64,000 bases of DNA from Methylosinus sp. Sm6. Its GTDB lineage: Bacteria; Pseudomonadota; Alphaproteobacteria; Rhizobiales; Beijerinckiaceae. Below, one piece after another: positions 17,775-26,308 of the stretch (positions are counted from its first letter, which is position 1; each line of letters begins with the position of its first letter). The DNA is taken from positions 62,001 through 126,000 of the forward strand of contig NZ_JAINDZ010000002.1 in the NCBI RefSeq assembly GCF_019802345.1, given 5' to 3'. The translations under genes and the position numbers were made by a program. The notes under the pieces are model-generated. The model was given only the letters and a program-made list of their open reading frames with translations. It did no database searches and was not told where the DNA came from.

Positions 17775-17798
17775 CTTGTCGGAAAGGGGCTTTCCAGC

Positions 17799-17814
17799 TG
17801 TCGCGAACGCGACA
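17799..17814. promoter_or_regulatory. NifA activator site 2 (nifB), near-palindromic
   Basis: TGTCGCGAACGCGACA is an exact TGT-N10-ACA, and all but its two central bases form a perfect inverted repeat. Its start is 40 bp from the start of site 1, close to four helical turns, so two NifA complexes could bind the same face. It also lies 73 bp before a weak -24/-12 site facing the other way. Confidence 0.82.
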
Positions 17815-17886
17815 CTTCGCCGCGCCAGCGCGGATCGCGCGGCGAGTGGGAGCGCCGCGCCGCGCGGAAGCAAAGGATCGGAGGAA

Positions 17887-17901
17887 TGGCGCGGCATTTG
17901 C
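17887..17901 (+). promoter_or_regulatory. Possible sigma-54 site before the second TPR gene
   Basis: TGGCGCGGCATTTGC keeps TGG, TTGC and GG-N10-GC; only the fifth base differs (G for A). It faces away from nifB and would share the NifA sites at 17759 and 17799. The predicted start near 17913 is one base before the ATG at 17914, so the mRNA would be leaderless or the true start lies further in. Confidence 0.4.
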
Positions 17902-17913
17902 CTAATGCGGCGC

Positions 17914-18393
17914 ATGAATGATCTCACGCGCGAATCCGACATCATCGACTTCGGCGAGCTGTCGCCGGCGGTGAACGAGCTCCTGCAGAAAGGCGTCGCC
18001 GCCTATCGGCGCGATCCGGAGCGGGCCGATCAGCTGTTCCGCGAGGCGCTGGAGCTGTCGCCGCACGAGCTGCCAGCCTATTACTGCCTCTATAAGATTC
18101 ATACTTATAACGGGAATCTCGAGGTGGCATGGGACATGGCCAATCTCGGCCTCGAGGAGGCCACGCGGCAGGCCGGCTGGTCGATCGACCCACGCGAATG
18201 GCCGCTAAAAGAAACGGCGCCGGGCTCGGCGGAACGCTTCGCGCTGTACACTCTGAAGGCGTTGAGCTTTATCGAGCTCAAACGGGGCAGAAAAGACAAG
18301 GCCTTGGATAATCTGGCGATTTTGAAAGCCGTCGATCCGTGCGGCGCGGTCGGTTGGACGGTCATCTACGAATTGGCGCAAGGAGTCGCCTGA
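17914..18393 (+). CDS. TPR-like nif-associated protein, copy 2
   Basis: 159 residues from the ATG at 17914; a second in-frame ATG is at 17905, and readings further upstream overlap the regulatory region. Helical repeat segments are GVAAYRRDPERADQLFREALELSPHEL, YYCLYKIHTYNGNLEVAWDMA and LKALSFIELKRGRKDKALDN...AVDP. It is homologous to the 181-residue protein at 14738-15283, and both are next to LRV/FeS genes. No good ribosome site precedes either ATG. It ends 60 bp before the nifA promoter. Confidence 0.75.
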   Translation: MNDLTRESDIIDFGELSPAVNELLQKGVAAYRRDPERADQLFREALELSPHELPAYYCLYKIHTYNGNLEVAWDMANLGLEEATRQAGWSIDPREWPLKETAPGSAERFALYTLKALSFIELKRGRKDKALDNLAILKAVDPCGAVGWTVIYELAQGVA

Positions 18394-18452
18394 TGTCGCC
18401 ACGATGACGGGGCGCGGCGCTTGGTCGCGCGTCGCAGAGTTTGTCACATCAA

Positions 18453-18467
18453 CGGCACATTAGTTGC
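18453..18467 (+). promoter_or_regulatory. sigma-54 -24/-12 promoter of nifA
   Basis: CGGCACATTAGTTGC matches TGGCAC-N5-TTGC at all fixed positions but the first. The start near 18479 is about 41 bp before the nifA ATG. It suggests NifA activates its own gene, or shares activation with upstream sites; no TGT-N10-ACA was found in the 120 bp behind it. Confidence 0.72.
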
Positions 18468-18519
18468 TAACCTTTCCAGACTGACTTATCGATTCCCGCG
18501 CACCTCTCGAGGCTAGTCG

Positions 18520-20292
18520 ATGGGATACGAAGCTGGAACCAGCATGAACACGGCTCAAGCTCGATCGTTCGATCCGAGCGAATCGGCTCTTGTCGGAATC
18601 TATGAAATCTCGAAGCTCCTCGCCTCGCCGAGCCGGCTGGAGCGCACGCTCGCCGGAGTGCTGGCGCTGCTGTCGAGCTTTCTCGACATGCGGCACGGGC
18701 TGATCGCCCTGCTCGACGCGCAGGGCGATCCCGAGATCGTCGTCGGCTCCGGCTGGAGCGAGGGCAACGCCAAAAAATTCTTCGAGCATCTGCCGGAGCG
18801 GGCGGTCGGCCAGATCGTCGCGACCAAAATGCCTCTCGTGGTCGAGAATGTCGCCGCTTCGCCCCTGTTCGAAGGCTCGGACCTCTCCGAATGGGGACCG
18901 ACCGACGGCCAGCCCTTTTCGCTGATCGGCGTGCCGATCAAGGACGGCGAGCAGGTGGTCGGGACTTTGACCGTCGACCGCGTCTACGGCAACCGCTCCT
19001 CGGTGCGGTTCGACCATGACGTCCGTTTTCTGACAATGGTCGCCAATATGGTGGGCCAGACGCTGCGGCTGCACAAGCTGATCGCCCGTGACCGCGAGCG
19101 CCTGATGCAGGAAAAGGCGAGGCTGGAGAAGGCCGATCGGCCCTCGCACGGCGAGGCGGCGCGCTACGACAACATCAAGGGCATCGTCGGCGAGAGCCCG
19201 GCGGTGCGGGCGGTGGTGGAAAAAATCCGCATTGTCGCCAAAGCCAAGTCGACGGTGCTGCTGCGCGGCGAGTCGGGCACCGGCAAGGAATTGTTCGCGG
19301 CGGCCATTCACAATCTCTCGCCGCGCCACGGCAAGCCCTTCGTGAAGCTGAACTGCGCGGCTCTGCCCGAGAGCGTGCTGGAATCGGAGCTGTTCGGCCA
19401 TGAGCGCGGCGCCTTCACCGGCGCGGCGGGCCTTCGCAAGGGGCGGTTCGAGCTCGCCGACGGCGGCACTCTGTTCCTCGACGAAATCGGCGACATCACG
19501 CCGGCCTTTCAGGCCAAGCTGCTGCGCGTCTTGCAGGAAGGCGAGTTCGAGCGCGTCGGCGGCGCCCGCACGATGAAGGTGGACGTGCGCTTCGTCTGCG
19601 CCACCAACCGCAATCTCGAGGAGGCGGTGCAGAAGGGCGAGTTCCGCGCCGATCTCTATTACCGGATCAGCGTCGTGCCGATCTTCCTGCCGCCGCTGCG
19701 CGAGCGCAAAGGCGATCTGGCGCCGCTCGCCAAGGAGTTCCTGCGCCGCTTCAATGCGGAGCAGAATGTTCATCTGACGCTTTCGGACTCGGCGATGGAA
19801 GTGCTCTCGGAGTGCAACTTCCCCGGCAATATCCGCGAGTTGGAGAACTGCGTCTATCGCACGGCGACGCTGGCGCGGGGCGAGGCGATCGTCGATCGCG
19901 ACTTCTCCTGCCGGAACGACGGCTGCCTCTCTTCGGTGTTGTGGAACGGTTCGCGCGAGGGCGCCGGCGCCGGGCTGCATCCGCCGAGCTTCACGCCGCT
20001 GCCGATCGTCTCGCGGCCGGTCCAGCCGCCTGCAGTTCCGGCGCGTCCCCCAGCTCGCCCGGTGGAGGAGCTCCCGCCCGTCATCGCTGCTGCGTCGCCC
20101 GGAGGCGCCTGTCCCGGCGCGGAGAACTGTAGCGCCGTCGAGGCCGACCAGCGTTCCGATCGCGAAAAGCTCATCGAGGCGATGGAACAGGCCGGATGGG
20201 TGAAGGCGAAAGCGGCGCGCCTGCTCGGCCTCACGCCGCGGCAGATCGGCTACGCCTTGCAGAAGCACGAAATTCCGGTAAAGAAATTTTGA
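18520..20292 (+). CDS. nifA: NifA, sigma-54-dependent activator of nif genes
   Basis: 590 residues: N-terminal GAF domain (about 35-185), AAA+ domain (about 220-460) with Walker A GESGTGKE, the sigma-54-contact motif GAFTGA and Walker [12 protein letters not shown], a proline-rich linker, and a C-terminal Fis-type helix-turn-helix ([21 protein letters not shown]). Cysteines at the AAA+/linker border have spacing C-X11-C-X19-C-X4-C ([13 protein letters not shown] to CRNDGC), the signature of oxygen-sensitive rhizobial-type NifA. An extra CPGAENC lies in the linker. An alternative start is ATG 18544. Confidence 0.96.
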   Translation: MGYEAGTSMNTAQARSFDPSESALVGIYEISKLLASPSRLERTLAGVLALLSSFLDMRHGLIALLDAQGDPEIVVGSGWSEGNAKKFFEHLPERAVGQIVATKMPLVVENVAASPLFEGSDLSEWGPTDGQPFSLIGVPIKDGEQVVGTLTVDRVYGNRSSVRFDHDVRFLTMVANMVGQTLRLHKLIARDRERLMQEKARLEKADRPSHGEAARYDNIKGIVGESPAVRAVVEKIRIVAKAKSTVLLRGESGTGKELFAAAIHNLSPRHGKPFVKLNCAALPESVLESELFGHERGAFTGAAGLRKGRFELADGGTLFLDEIGDITPAFQAKLLRVLQEGEFERVGGARTMKVDVRFVCATNRNLEEAVQKGEFRADLYYRISVVPIFLPPLRERKGDLAPLAKEFLRRFNAEQNVHLTLSDSAMEVLSECNFPGNIRELENCVYRTATLARGEAIVDRDFSCRNDGCLSSVLWNGSREGAGAGLHPPSFTPLPIVSRPVQPPAVPARPPARPVEELPPVIAAASPGGACPGAENCSAVEADQRSDREKLIEAMEQAGWVKAKAARLLGLTPRQIGYALQKHEIPVKKF

Positions 20293-20316
20293 CGAGTTGC
20301 AACAGACGGCGCGACA

Positions 20317-21075
20317 ATGGCCGCAGAGCCCGAACCCATCAGCGACGACCCACTGGATTGGCGAGGGCGCCCGATCCGATGCCGTGAGTGCTCTCATGTG
20401 GCGCTCAATCGTGAGGGCTTGTGCCGGAAAGGCGCGTCCTGTGTTCGCGACCGGCGTGCACGGCGCGTCGATCTGTTCTTCCGGGCGCATCCGGAGCTCG
20501 CCGACTCCTATCTCGATCATGCCTATTTCGAGGTGCGCGCGCGCGCGGCCCGCTTTGCGAGCGTGATGCGTTTGACGCCGCTCGTGAACGATCCGGAGCC
20601 GGAGGTGCGCGCCGTCGTCTGCTCGCGCCTGCCGGCCGCGCGCATCGCGCCGCTGGCGAAGGACCCGGAGCCGCGCGTGCGCATCGCCGTGGCCAACCGG
20701 CTCGAAGGGGCCGCATTGCTCGCAATGTATGCGGATGCTGATTATTTGGTGCGCATCCATGTCGTGCGACGGCTACAGCCGGAGCTTCTGGCCGTTGCCG
20801 CTCATGACGAGGATCCGGAGGTGCGCCGCTGGGTCGCGCGTCGCATCCCGCCGGATCGGCTGCATCTTCTGGTGACGGATCCCGAGCCGATGGTGCGCCT
20901 CGTCGTCGCCGAGCGACTGCCGGACGAGCGGCTCCATGCGCTGGCGCATGATGAAGATTTGCGCGTCCGCTTCACCGTCGCCGAGCGCTGCCCGAAAAAT
21001 ATGCTGAGCGCTTTCCTCGAGGACGAGGATGAACTCGTGCGCGCCTGCGCGCAAACGCGGCTCGACGAAGCCTGA
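20317..21075 (+). CDS. 4Fe-4S leucine-rich-repeat-variant (LRV) protein, copy 2
   Basis: 252 residues. The N-terminal CRECSHVALNREGLC...C has the same CX2C-X10-C-X5-C spacing as the protein at 13924-14748, followed by RRxRRVDLFFRAHPELADSYLDHAYFEVRA, nearly the same junction, and about eight helical repeats (DPEPEVRAVVCSRLP and similar). Its function is unknown; it probably senses or carries a cluster, or binds an assembly partner. It begins 24 bp after nifA on the same strand and is likely co-transcribed with it. Confidence 0.85.
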   Translation: MAAEPEPISDDPLDWRGRPIRCRECSHVALNREGLCRKGASCVRDRRARRVDLFFRAHPELADSYLDHAYFEVRARAARFASVMRLTPLVNDPEPEVRAVVCSRLPAARIAPLAKDPEPRVRIAVANRLEGAALLAMYADADYLVRIHVVRRLQPELLAVAAHDEDPEVRRWVARRIPPDRLHLLVTDPEPMVRLVVAERLPDERLHALAHDEDLRVRFTVAERCPKNMLSAFLEDEDELVRACAQTRLDEA

Positions 21076-21176
21076 GCCGGCTTCCCCTCTCGGCGAAGCG
21101 GCGATCCGAATAAAAATGCAATCCGGAGCCGGGGCTCTGGATTGCCTCTGTTTGTCGCGATTTGAACGAAAACGCG

Positions 21177-21767
21177 TCAGACCGGGCGATTCTCGTTGCG
21201 ATTGCGCACCGGGCCCATGACCTCGAGGCCCTTCTCGAAGGTGATCTTCTCGAATTTGCCGTCGAAGGCGAGTCCCGCATTGGCCACCGCGTCGATCTTG
21301 CCGGCGGTCGACAGCTTTTTGAGATCGTTCTTCTCGATGTAGAACAGCTCGAGCAGCTCGTTGTAGACGGTCGATTCGTCGATCGGCAGCACGTAATAGT
21401 GGACGCTGTCGATCTCCACCTCGAATTTGCTGAGCAGATCGATGTTGTTGGCGAAGATGAAATATTTTCCGGTCGGGCTGAGCTTCTCCTTGAGCACCTC
21501 GTGGACGGTGCCGAGATGCTCGAAGGAGAGGAGCCACAGAGCGATGAAATCAAAGGTCGGCTTGCCGGCTTCGGCGATCGCGATCACCTGATCGGCGCAA
21601 AGCTCCGGCGGACGCGCCTCGTCGGCGACCTTCTGAGGGAATTTCAATGCCAGCATGCCGCGAAAGCCGAATCGGCCGGCCTTGTCGGTCGGTCCCTTGT
21701 GCACCGGGCTCAGCAGCCGCTTCTGCTCTTCCAAAGTCGAGAACGCCGTTTCAGTGATGCTTGTCAT
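21177..21767 (-). CDS. Unknown protein next to truncated haemoglobin (196 aa)
   Basis: I do not recognise the family. It has no signal peptide or membrane segment and one cysteine (ARPPELCADQ). The middle (FDFIALWLLSFEHLGTVHEVLKEKLSPTGKYFIFANNIDLL) looks alpha/beta and the end beta-rich. The start overlaps the end of the haemoglobin gene by 17 bp, so the two are translationally coupled and probably work together, perhaps in oxygen or NO handling around nitrogenase. Confidence 0.7.
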   Translation of the reverse strand: MTSITETAFSTLEEQKRLLSPVHKGPTDKAGRFGFRGMLALKFPQKVADEARPPELCADQVIAIAEAGKPTFDFIALWLLSFEHLGTVHEVLKEKLSPTGKYFIFANNIDLLSKFEVEIDSVHYYVLPIDESTVYNELLELFYIEKNDLKKLSTAGKIDAVANAGLAFDGKFEKITFEKGLEVMGPVRNRNENRPV

Positions 21768-22176
21768 GTCGGTTATCCGGATCGTTACGTAGCCAATCCG
21801 CCAGTTTGGCGAAGTTCTGCTTCAGTGCGTCACGCAGTCTCACATCATCGACCACCTCTTCGAGCGCGCCAGTCATGCAGGCCATCCACGCGTCGCGCTC
21901 GGCGGGGCCGATCGCGAAGCCCATGTGTCGCATGCGCAATCGCGGATGGCCCCGCTGCTCCGAATAGGCCTTCGGCCCCCCCAGCCACTCGGCCAGATAA
22001 AGCTTCAGAACCGTCTTGGTCGGGCCGAGGTCCTCGGCGTGCATGGCGCGGATGGTCTGCGCCTGCGGCAGCACGTCCATGTTGCGGTAGAAGGTCTCGA
22101 CGAGACGATCCACAGCCTCCTGGCCCCCGATGATGTCGAATGCGGTCTTGGTCGATTGCACGGCGTCCACAGTCAT
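21751..22176 (-). CDS. Group II truncated haemoglobin
   Basis: 141 residues. FDIIGGQEAVDRLVETFYRNMD is the trHb A/B helix region, LKLYLAEWLGGPKAYSEQRGHPRLRMRHMGFAIG carries the proximal histidine (RHPxLRxRH-like) and DAWMACMTGALEEV the conserved Trp of group II. These bind O2 or NO; near nif they may buffer oxygen. An alternative ATG is at 22197. A sigma-54-like site lies immediately upstream (22189-22203), with its predicted start almost on the ATG. Confidence 0.88.
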   Translation of the reverse strand: MTVDAVQSTKTAFDIIGGQEAVDRLVETFYRNMDVLPQAQTIRAMHAEDLGPTKTVLKLYLAEWLGGPKAYSEQRGHPRLRMRHMGFAIGPAERDAWMACMTGALEEVVDDVRLRDALKQNFAKLADWLRNDPDNRHDKHH

Positions 22177-22188
22177 GCCCCAGCGCAA

Positions 22189-22203
22189 GCAATTCATATG
22201 CCG
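22189..22203 (-). promoter_or_regulatory. Possible sigma-54 site before the truncated haemoglobin
   Basis: Minus strand CGGCATATGAATTGC keeps GG-N10-GC and TTGC with C for T at position 1. The predicted start near 22177 is one base before the ATG at 22176, giving a leaderless message as in the second TPR gene, or a GTG start a few codons in. No activator site was seen. Confidence 0.4.
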
Positions 22204-22361
22204 ATGGGCCGCATTTTTCGGCCGCAGCAAGCGCTTTCGCCAGGGCGCTCCTGCGGCTTTTCGCGCGGCGCCGACCCGGAGCAACTCTTGTCGTGCGAAT
22301 GTGCCCATTCGAGCGGAAAGCGCTCTAGTGGCGTGATTCAGCCGATTTGGCAGGGGGAAAG

Positions 22362-22420
22362 GCGAGCCTGAAGGCTCGCAGTCCAAGCGTGGCCCCTGGA
22401 CCGCGAGCCTTCAGGCTCGC
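22362..22420. repeat. Inverted pair of an 18-bp palindrome, then an AC-rich element
   Basis: GCGAGCCTGAAGGCTCGC (22362-22379) and its inverted copy (22403-22420) flank a 23-bp spacer; each copy is also partly self-complementary. A third copy, with the flanking GGTCCAGGGG, is at 29293-29320. Just downstream, 22439-22480 has a short GC hairpin (CCCCGCTTCGCGGG) in a CCCACCCCAACCC context like bacterial REP elements. The 22387-22590 gap has no gene. Confidence 0.6.
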
Positions 22421-22484
22421 TCTCGAAGCCCATCAAGGCCCCCACCCCAACCCTTCCCCGCTTCGCGGGAGAGGGAGCGGAGTC

Positions 22485-22512
22485 CGAATAGCGAATAGCG
22501 AATAGCGAATAG
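22485..22512. repeat. Four tandem copies of CGAATAG with a distal inverted copy
   Basis: CGAATAG is repeated four times without gaps (22485-22512). The complementary CTATTCGCTATTCGCTA follows at about 22550-22567, so the pair can fold into a long hairpin. It may end transcripts from both sides, or be a slippage-prone intergenic element. Confidence 0.6.
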
Positions 22513-22590
22513 CGAGCAAGTGAAGTAGCGAATGGTGAGAAAGTAAGCTCTATTCGCTATTCGCTACTCGCTTCATCCGCCATTCGCGTT

Positions 22591-24174
22591 TCACGCCGCT
22601 TCCTCCGTCGTCGCCGCAAGAAAGCGCGACGCGGCGGCGAGCTCGGCCGGATCCAGGGAATGACGCGGGCTCGCCTGGCGCAGGTCGCGCCGGGCCTTGC
22701 GGATTGCGACGGGGTCGACGCGCTCGCCGAAGACGACCAGCGTGATGGTGAGCAGAACGATCTCGATGTCGAGCGCGAGCGAGGCGTTGCGCAGATACCA
22801 GATGTCGAGCGCCGCCTTGTCGGCGGCCGAGATCGCGCGGCCGCCCTTGACCTGCGCCCATCCCGTCAGGCCCGGAGGTGCCATGAGCCGCGCCACGCAT
22901 CCGCGCGGCTGATCGACCGGCAGCAGCGGCCGCGGGCCGACGAACGACATGTCGCCGGCCAGAATATTGAAGAGCTGCGGCAGCTCGTCGAGCCGCAGCC
23001 GGCGTGACAGGCGGCCGAGCCAGGACGTCCGCAGCTCGTCCGGGACACGACGGCCATCGGCGTCATGCGCCGCCCGCATGGTGCGCATCTTGTAGAGCTT
23101 GAACGGCCGACCGAACCGCCCCGGCCGCTGCTGCCAGAAGGTCGGCGGCCAGCCGACATCGATCACGCTCACCGCCACGGCGACCAGCAGGAGCGGCGCC
23201 AGCGCGCCGAGCAAAGCGACGGCGAGGATAACGTCCAGCCCGCGCTTCACGCGCCAATAGCGACGCGAAACCGCCTGCTCGATCGTCTCGGGATCGACGG
23301 AGAAGGGCGCCGCTCTCGTCACCCCGCCCCCTTTATCGCCGAGGCCGAGACGCTCGAGCAGAAATTCGAGCATGACGTCGCTCGACGCCTCTATGTCGAG
23401 CAGAGCGCGCTGCGCCGCAGCCGACAGCGCCTCGAACTCCGCCGCCACGACGATCTTGTCGACGAAGACTCCATGCAGCTCGAGATCGCGCAGGAGCTCG
23501 CCGACGCGCTCCGGCGCGCCGAGTACCGGATGGCCGTGAACGGAGCGCCCGACATGGCGGTCGTCATCGAGAAATCCGGCGATCCGCAGTCGATCGGGCG
23601 CATGGCTGGAGACCGCCCGAGCATAGAGCCCGCCCGCCTCGCCGACGCCGACGACGAGCACCGTGCGGCAGCTCGCGGCGAGCAGCGCCGGAGCGCGTCC
23701 GGACGAATCGCTGGAGCGGCGCCACAGCCATGTCGACACGCGCGCGCCGACGAGGAACACGAGCGTGAGCAGCCCTTGCAGCAGCGGAAGGGCGCGAGCC
23801 ACTCCGTCCATGCGGTTGAACACGAAGCCGAGCGTCACGGCGCTGATGATGGTCGCCACCGTCGCGGCGACGATGCGCAGGCAATCGGACATGGTGGTGA
23901 AGCCCCATACGGCGCGATGCGCGCCGAAAGCGGGCAGGATCACCGCCGCGGAGGCGAGGGTGCAGAGCAGATAAGGGGCGACGCTCGCCGCCCGCTCGGG
24001 AGAAAATTCGAAATTATCCCTGATGACCAGGGCGGCGCCTGTGGCGGCGACAATCAATGCGAGATCGACGAGCAGCAATAAGTAATGGCGCATATCTGCG
24101 GCCTCTGTCGACGAAAGCTGTCGGCTCAACGCCGAAATACCTGGCGAAAACGACGCGACTTCGAGAGCGCGCAT
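22591..24174 (-). CDS. Polyprenyl-phosphate sugar-1-phosphate transferase (WcaJ/ExoY type)
   Basis: 527 residues (or 500 from the ATG at 24093, which also has a ribosome-site-like GAGG). The N-terminus has four to five membrane helices, then a nucleotide-binding CoA-like domain (VLVVGVGEAGGLYARAV), one more membrane helix (LDVILAVALLGALAPLLLVAVAV) and the catalytic bacterial sugar transferase domain with FWQQRPGRFGRPFKLYKMRTM, RLSRRLRLDELPQLFNIL and MSFVGPRPLLP. It starts exopolysaccharide units by moving sugar-1-phosphate to undecaprenyl phosphate. No other polysaccharide genes are nearby. Confidence 0.88.
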   Translation of the reverse strand: MRALEVASFSPGISALSRQLSSTEAADMRHYLLLLVDLALIVAATGAALVIRDNFEFSPERAASVAPYLLCTLASAAVILPAFGAHRAVWGFTTMSDCLRIVAATVATIISAVTLGFVFNRMDGVARALPLLQGLLTLVFLVGARVSTWLWRRSSDSSGRAPALLAASCRTVLVVGVGEAGGLYARAVSSHAPDRLRIAGFLDDDRHVGRSVHGHPVLGAPERVGELLRDLELHGVFVDKIVVAAEFEALSAAAQRALLDIEASSDVMLEFLLERLGLGDKGGGVTRAAPFSVDPETIEQAVSRRYWRVKRGLDVILAVALLGALAPLLLVAVAVSVIDVGWPPTFWQQRPGRFGRPFKLYKMRTMRAAHDADGRRVPDELRTSWLGRLSRRLRLDELPQLFNILAGDMSFVGPRPLLPVDQPRGCVARLMAPPGLTGWAQVKGGRAISAADKAALDIWYLRNASLALDIEIVLLTITLVVFGERVDPVAIRKARRDLRQASPRHSLDPAELAAASRFLAATTEEAA

Positions 24175-24237
24175 TGATACGCCACCTGCGGCGTTCGCGC
24201 GCGCTGGGAAAATTACAGAAAAAAAGCGAGACGGATC

Positions 24238-25191
24238 TCAGCGCGGCGGCGTCGGATCGCTTGTCGCGGCGGCGCGTCCGAAATCCGGCGCCGCCGTGTC
24301 CTGGCCCTGCGCCACGATGCTGCGGCGAATGGCGCGCGTGCGCGTGAACAAGGCGAACAGGCCGTCGCCGTCGCCGCTGCGGATCATGCGCCGCAGCGCC
24401 GTCAGATCCTCGTCGAAGCGGCCGAGCATCTCCAGCACGGCCTCTTTGTTGTTGAGGAAGATGTCGCGCCACATGGTCGGATCGGAGGCGGCGATGCGGG
24501 TGAAATCGCGAAAGCCGCTGGCCGAGAATTTGATCACCTCCGACTGCGTGACCTCCTCGAGATCCGCCGCCGTGCCGACGATGTTGTAGGCGATGAGATG
24601 CGGCAGATGGCTCGTCACCGCCAGCACCAGATCATGATGGGCGGCGCTCATCGTCTCGACATTGGCGCCGAGCCTGGTCCAGAAGGCCGCGAGCTTTGCG
24701 ACGGCGGCCGGATCGACCCGCGGCGGCGGCGTGAGAATGCACCAGCGATTCTGAAACAGGCTCGCAAAGCCGGCGTCCGGTCCGGAATATTCGGTGCCGG
24801 CGATCGGATGGGCGGGAATGAAATGCACGCCCGCCGGCATATGCGGCGCGACCTGCGCGACCACCGCGGCTTTCACCGAGCCGACGTCGGAGAGAATGGC
24901 GCCGCGCGAAAGATGCGGCGCCAGCGCGCTCGCCACTTCGCCGCAGACGCCGACCGGCACGCAGAGGATCACGAGATCGGCGCGCGCCGCCTCGGCGACT
25001 TCCTCCACCATATCATCCGCTATGCCGAGCTCGCGCACCCGCGCGCGCACCGCGCCGGACGCATCGAAAGCGACGATGCGCCGCGCCGCGCCATAGGCGC
25101 GAATGGCGCGCGCGATCGAGGAGCCGATGAGGCCGAGGCCGATCAGCGCGACGCTGTCGAAGATCGGCGCGGAGGCGCCCTCCTCAGCCAT
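24238..25191 (-). CDS. Prephenate/arogenate dehydrogenase (TyrA/TyrC family)
   Basis: 317 residues. The NAD-binding [14 protein letters not shown], the ILCVPVG segment, [27 protein letters not shown] and [21 protein letters not shown] are diagnostic of the tyrosine-pathway dehydrogenase. It overlaps hisC by 8 bp and forms an operon with it and chorismate mutase, a common alphaproteobacterial order. Confidence 0.92.
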   Translation of the reverse strand: MAEEGASAPIFDSVALIGLGLIGSSIARAIRAYGAARRIVAFDASGAVRARVRELGIADDMVEEVAEAARADLVILCVPVGVCGEVASALAPHLSRGAILSDVGSVKAAVVAQVAPHMPAGVHFIPAHPIAGTEYSGPDAGFASLFQNRWCILTPPPRVDPAAVAKLAAFWTRLGANVETMSAAHHDLVLAVTSHLPHLIAYNIVGTAADLEEVTQSEVIKFSASGFRDFTRIAASDPTMWRDIFLNNKEAVLEMLGRFDEDLTALRRMIRSGDGDGLFALFTRTRAIRRSIVAQGQDTAAPDFGRAAATSDPTPPR

Positions 25192-26308
25192 GCGCGGCTC
25201 GCGGCGCCGCGCGCCAGGAGGCGACGAACTCGCCGAGCGCTGCGACGACGAGGCGATTGGCCTCCTCGGAGCCGATCGTCAGCCGCAGGAACTGCGACAT
25301 GCCATAAGCGCCGATGGCGCGCAGCACGAGCCCGCGCGCGGTGAGGAAGCGATCGGCGTCCGCCGCCGCGCGGCCGGCTTCCTCCGGAAAGCGGATGGCG
25401 ATGAAATTGGCGACGCTCGGCAGAACCTCGAGCCCGAGCGCCTCGATCTCGCGCGTCAGCCACGGCAGCCAGCGATCATTATGCGCCATCGCCGCGGAAA
25501 GATGCGCCTCGTCCGCGACCGCCGCGATTCCCGCCGCGATCGCCGCGCTGCTCACATTGAAGGGATCGCGCACGCGATTGATCGCATCGACGACCTGCGC
25601 CGGGCCATAGCCCCAGCCGAGCCTCAGCCCCGCGAGCCCGTAGATTTTCGAGAAGGTGCGCGTCACCGCCACATTCTCGCGCGTGGCGGCGAGCTCGAGC
25701 GCCGGCGAATAATCCTCGCGCCGCACATATTCCGCATAGGCCGCGTCGACGACCAGCAGCACATGCGGAGGCAGCGCGTCGGCGAGCCGCTCGATCTCCG
25801 ATTTCGGCAGATAGGTCCCGGTCGGATTGTTCGGATTGGCGAGGAACACGATTCGCGTGCGCTCCGTCACCTTTGCGAGAATGGCGTCGACGCTGGTTCG
25901 ATAATTCGTCTCCGGCGCGATGACCGGAACGCCGCCCGCCGAGAGAATGACGATGCGATAGGCGAGGAAGCCGTGCTCGGTATAGATCGCCTCGTCGCCG
26001 GCCCCGAGGAAGGCGAGCGCGAGCAGAGCGAGAATGTTGTCCGAGCCGGCGCCGCAGACGATGCGGTCGGGATCGAGCCCATGGGCCTTGCCGATCGCCT
26101 GCCGCAGCCGCGTCGCCGCGCCGTCCGGATAGGCGGCGATCTCCGGCGCGAGCGCACGCAGCGCCTCGACCGCCTGGGGCGAGGGCCCGAGCGGCGTCTC
26201 ATTGGCCGAGAGCTTGAACACGCGCGCCGCGCCGGGCGCCGCGCTCTTGCCGGGGACGTAAGGATCGATCGCCAGAACGCTCGGCCGCACCACAGGTTTC
26301 GTCATCAT
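25184..26308 (-). CDS. hisC: Histidinol-phosphate / aromatic aminotransferase HisC
   Basis: 374 residues. [14 protein letters not shown], the [10 protein letters not shown] motif, VDAAYAEYV and the PLP lysine motif [17 protein letters not shown] are all present. Next to chorismate mutase and TyrA it probably serves tyrosine/phenylalanine as well as histidine. The ATG at 26308 overlaps the TGA of the chorismate mutase gene (TGATG); a second ATG follows directly. Confidence 0.92.
   Translation of the reverse strand: MMTKPVVRPSVLAIDPYVPGKSAAPGAARVFKLSANETPLGPSPQAVEALRALAPEIAAYPDGAATRLRQAIGKAHGLDPDRIVCGAGSDNILALLALAFLGAGDEAIYTEHGFLAYRIVILSAGGVPVIAPETNYRTSVDAILAKVTERTRIVFLANPNNPTGTYLPKSEIERLADALPPHVLLVVDAAYAEYVRREDYSPALELAATRENVAVTRTFSKIYGLAGLRLGWGYGPAQVVDAINRVRDPFNVSSAAIAAGIAAVADEAHLSAAMAHNDRWLPWLTREIEALGLEVLPSVANFIAIRFPEEAGRAAADADRFLTARGLVLRAIGAYGMSQFLRLTIGSEEANRLVVAALGEFVASWRAAPRAAHG

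Noticed and set aside
18460-20760. 766-codon minus-strand frame over nifA and the LRV gene
   Set aside because: It covers two recognised genes and their promoter; no domain is visible.
22485-22567. CRISPR array
   Set aside because: Repeats are 7 bp, contiguous and without spacers.
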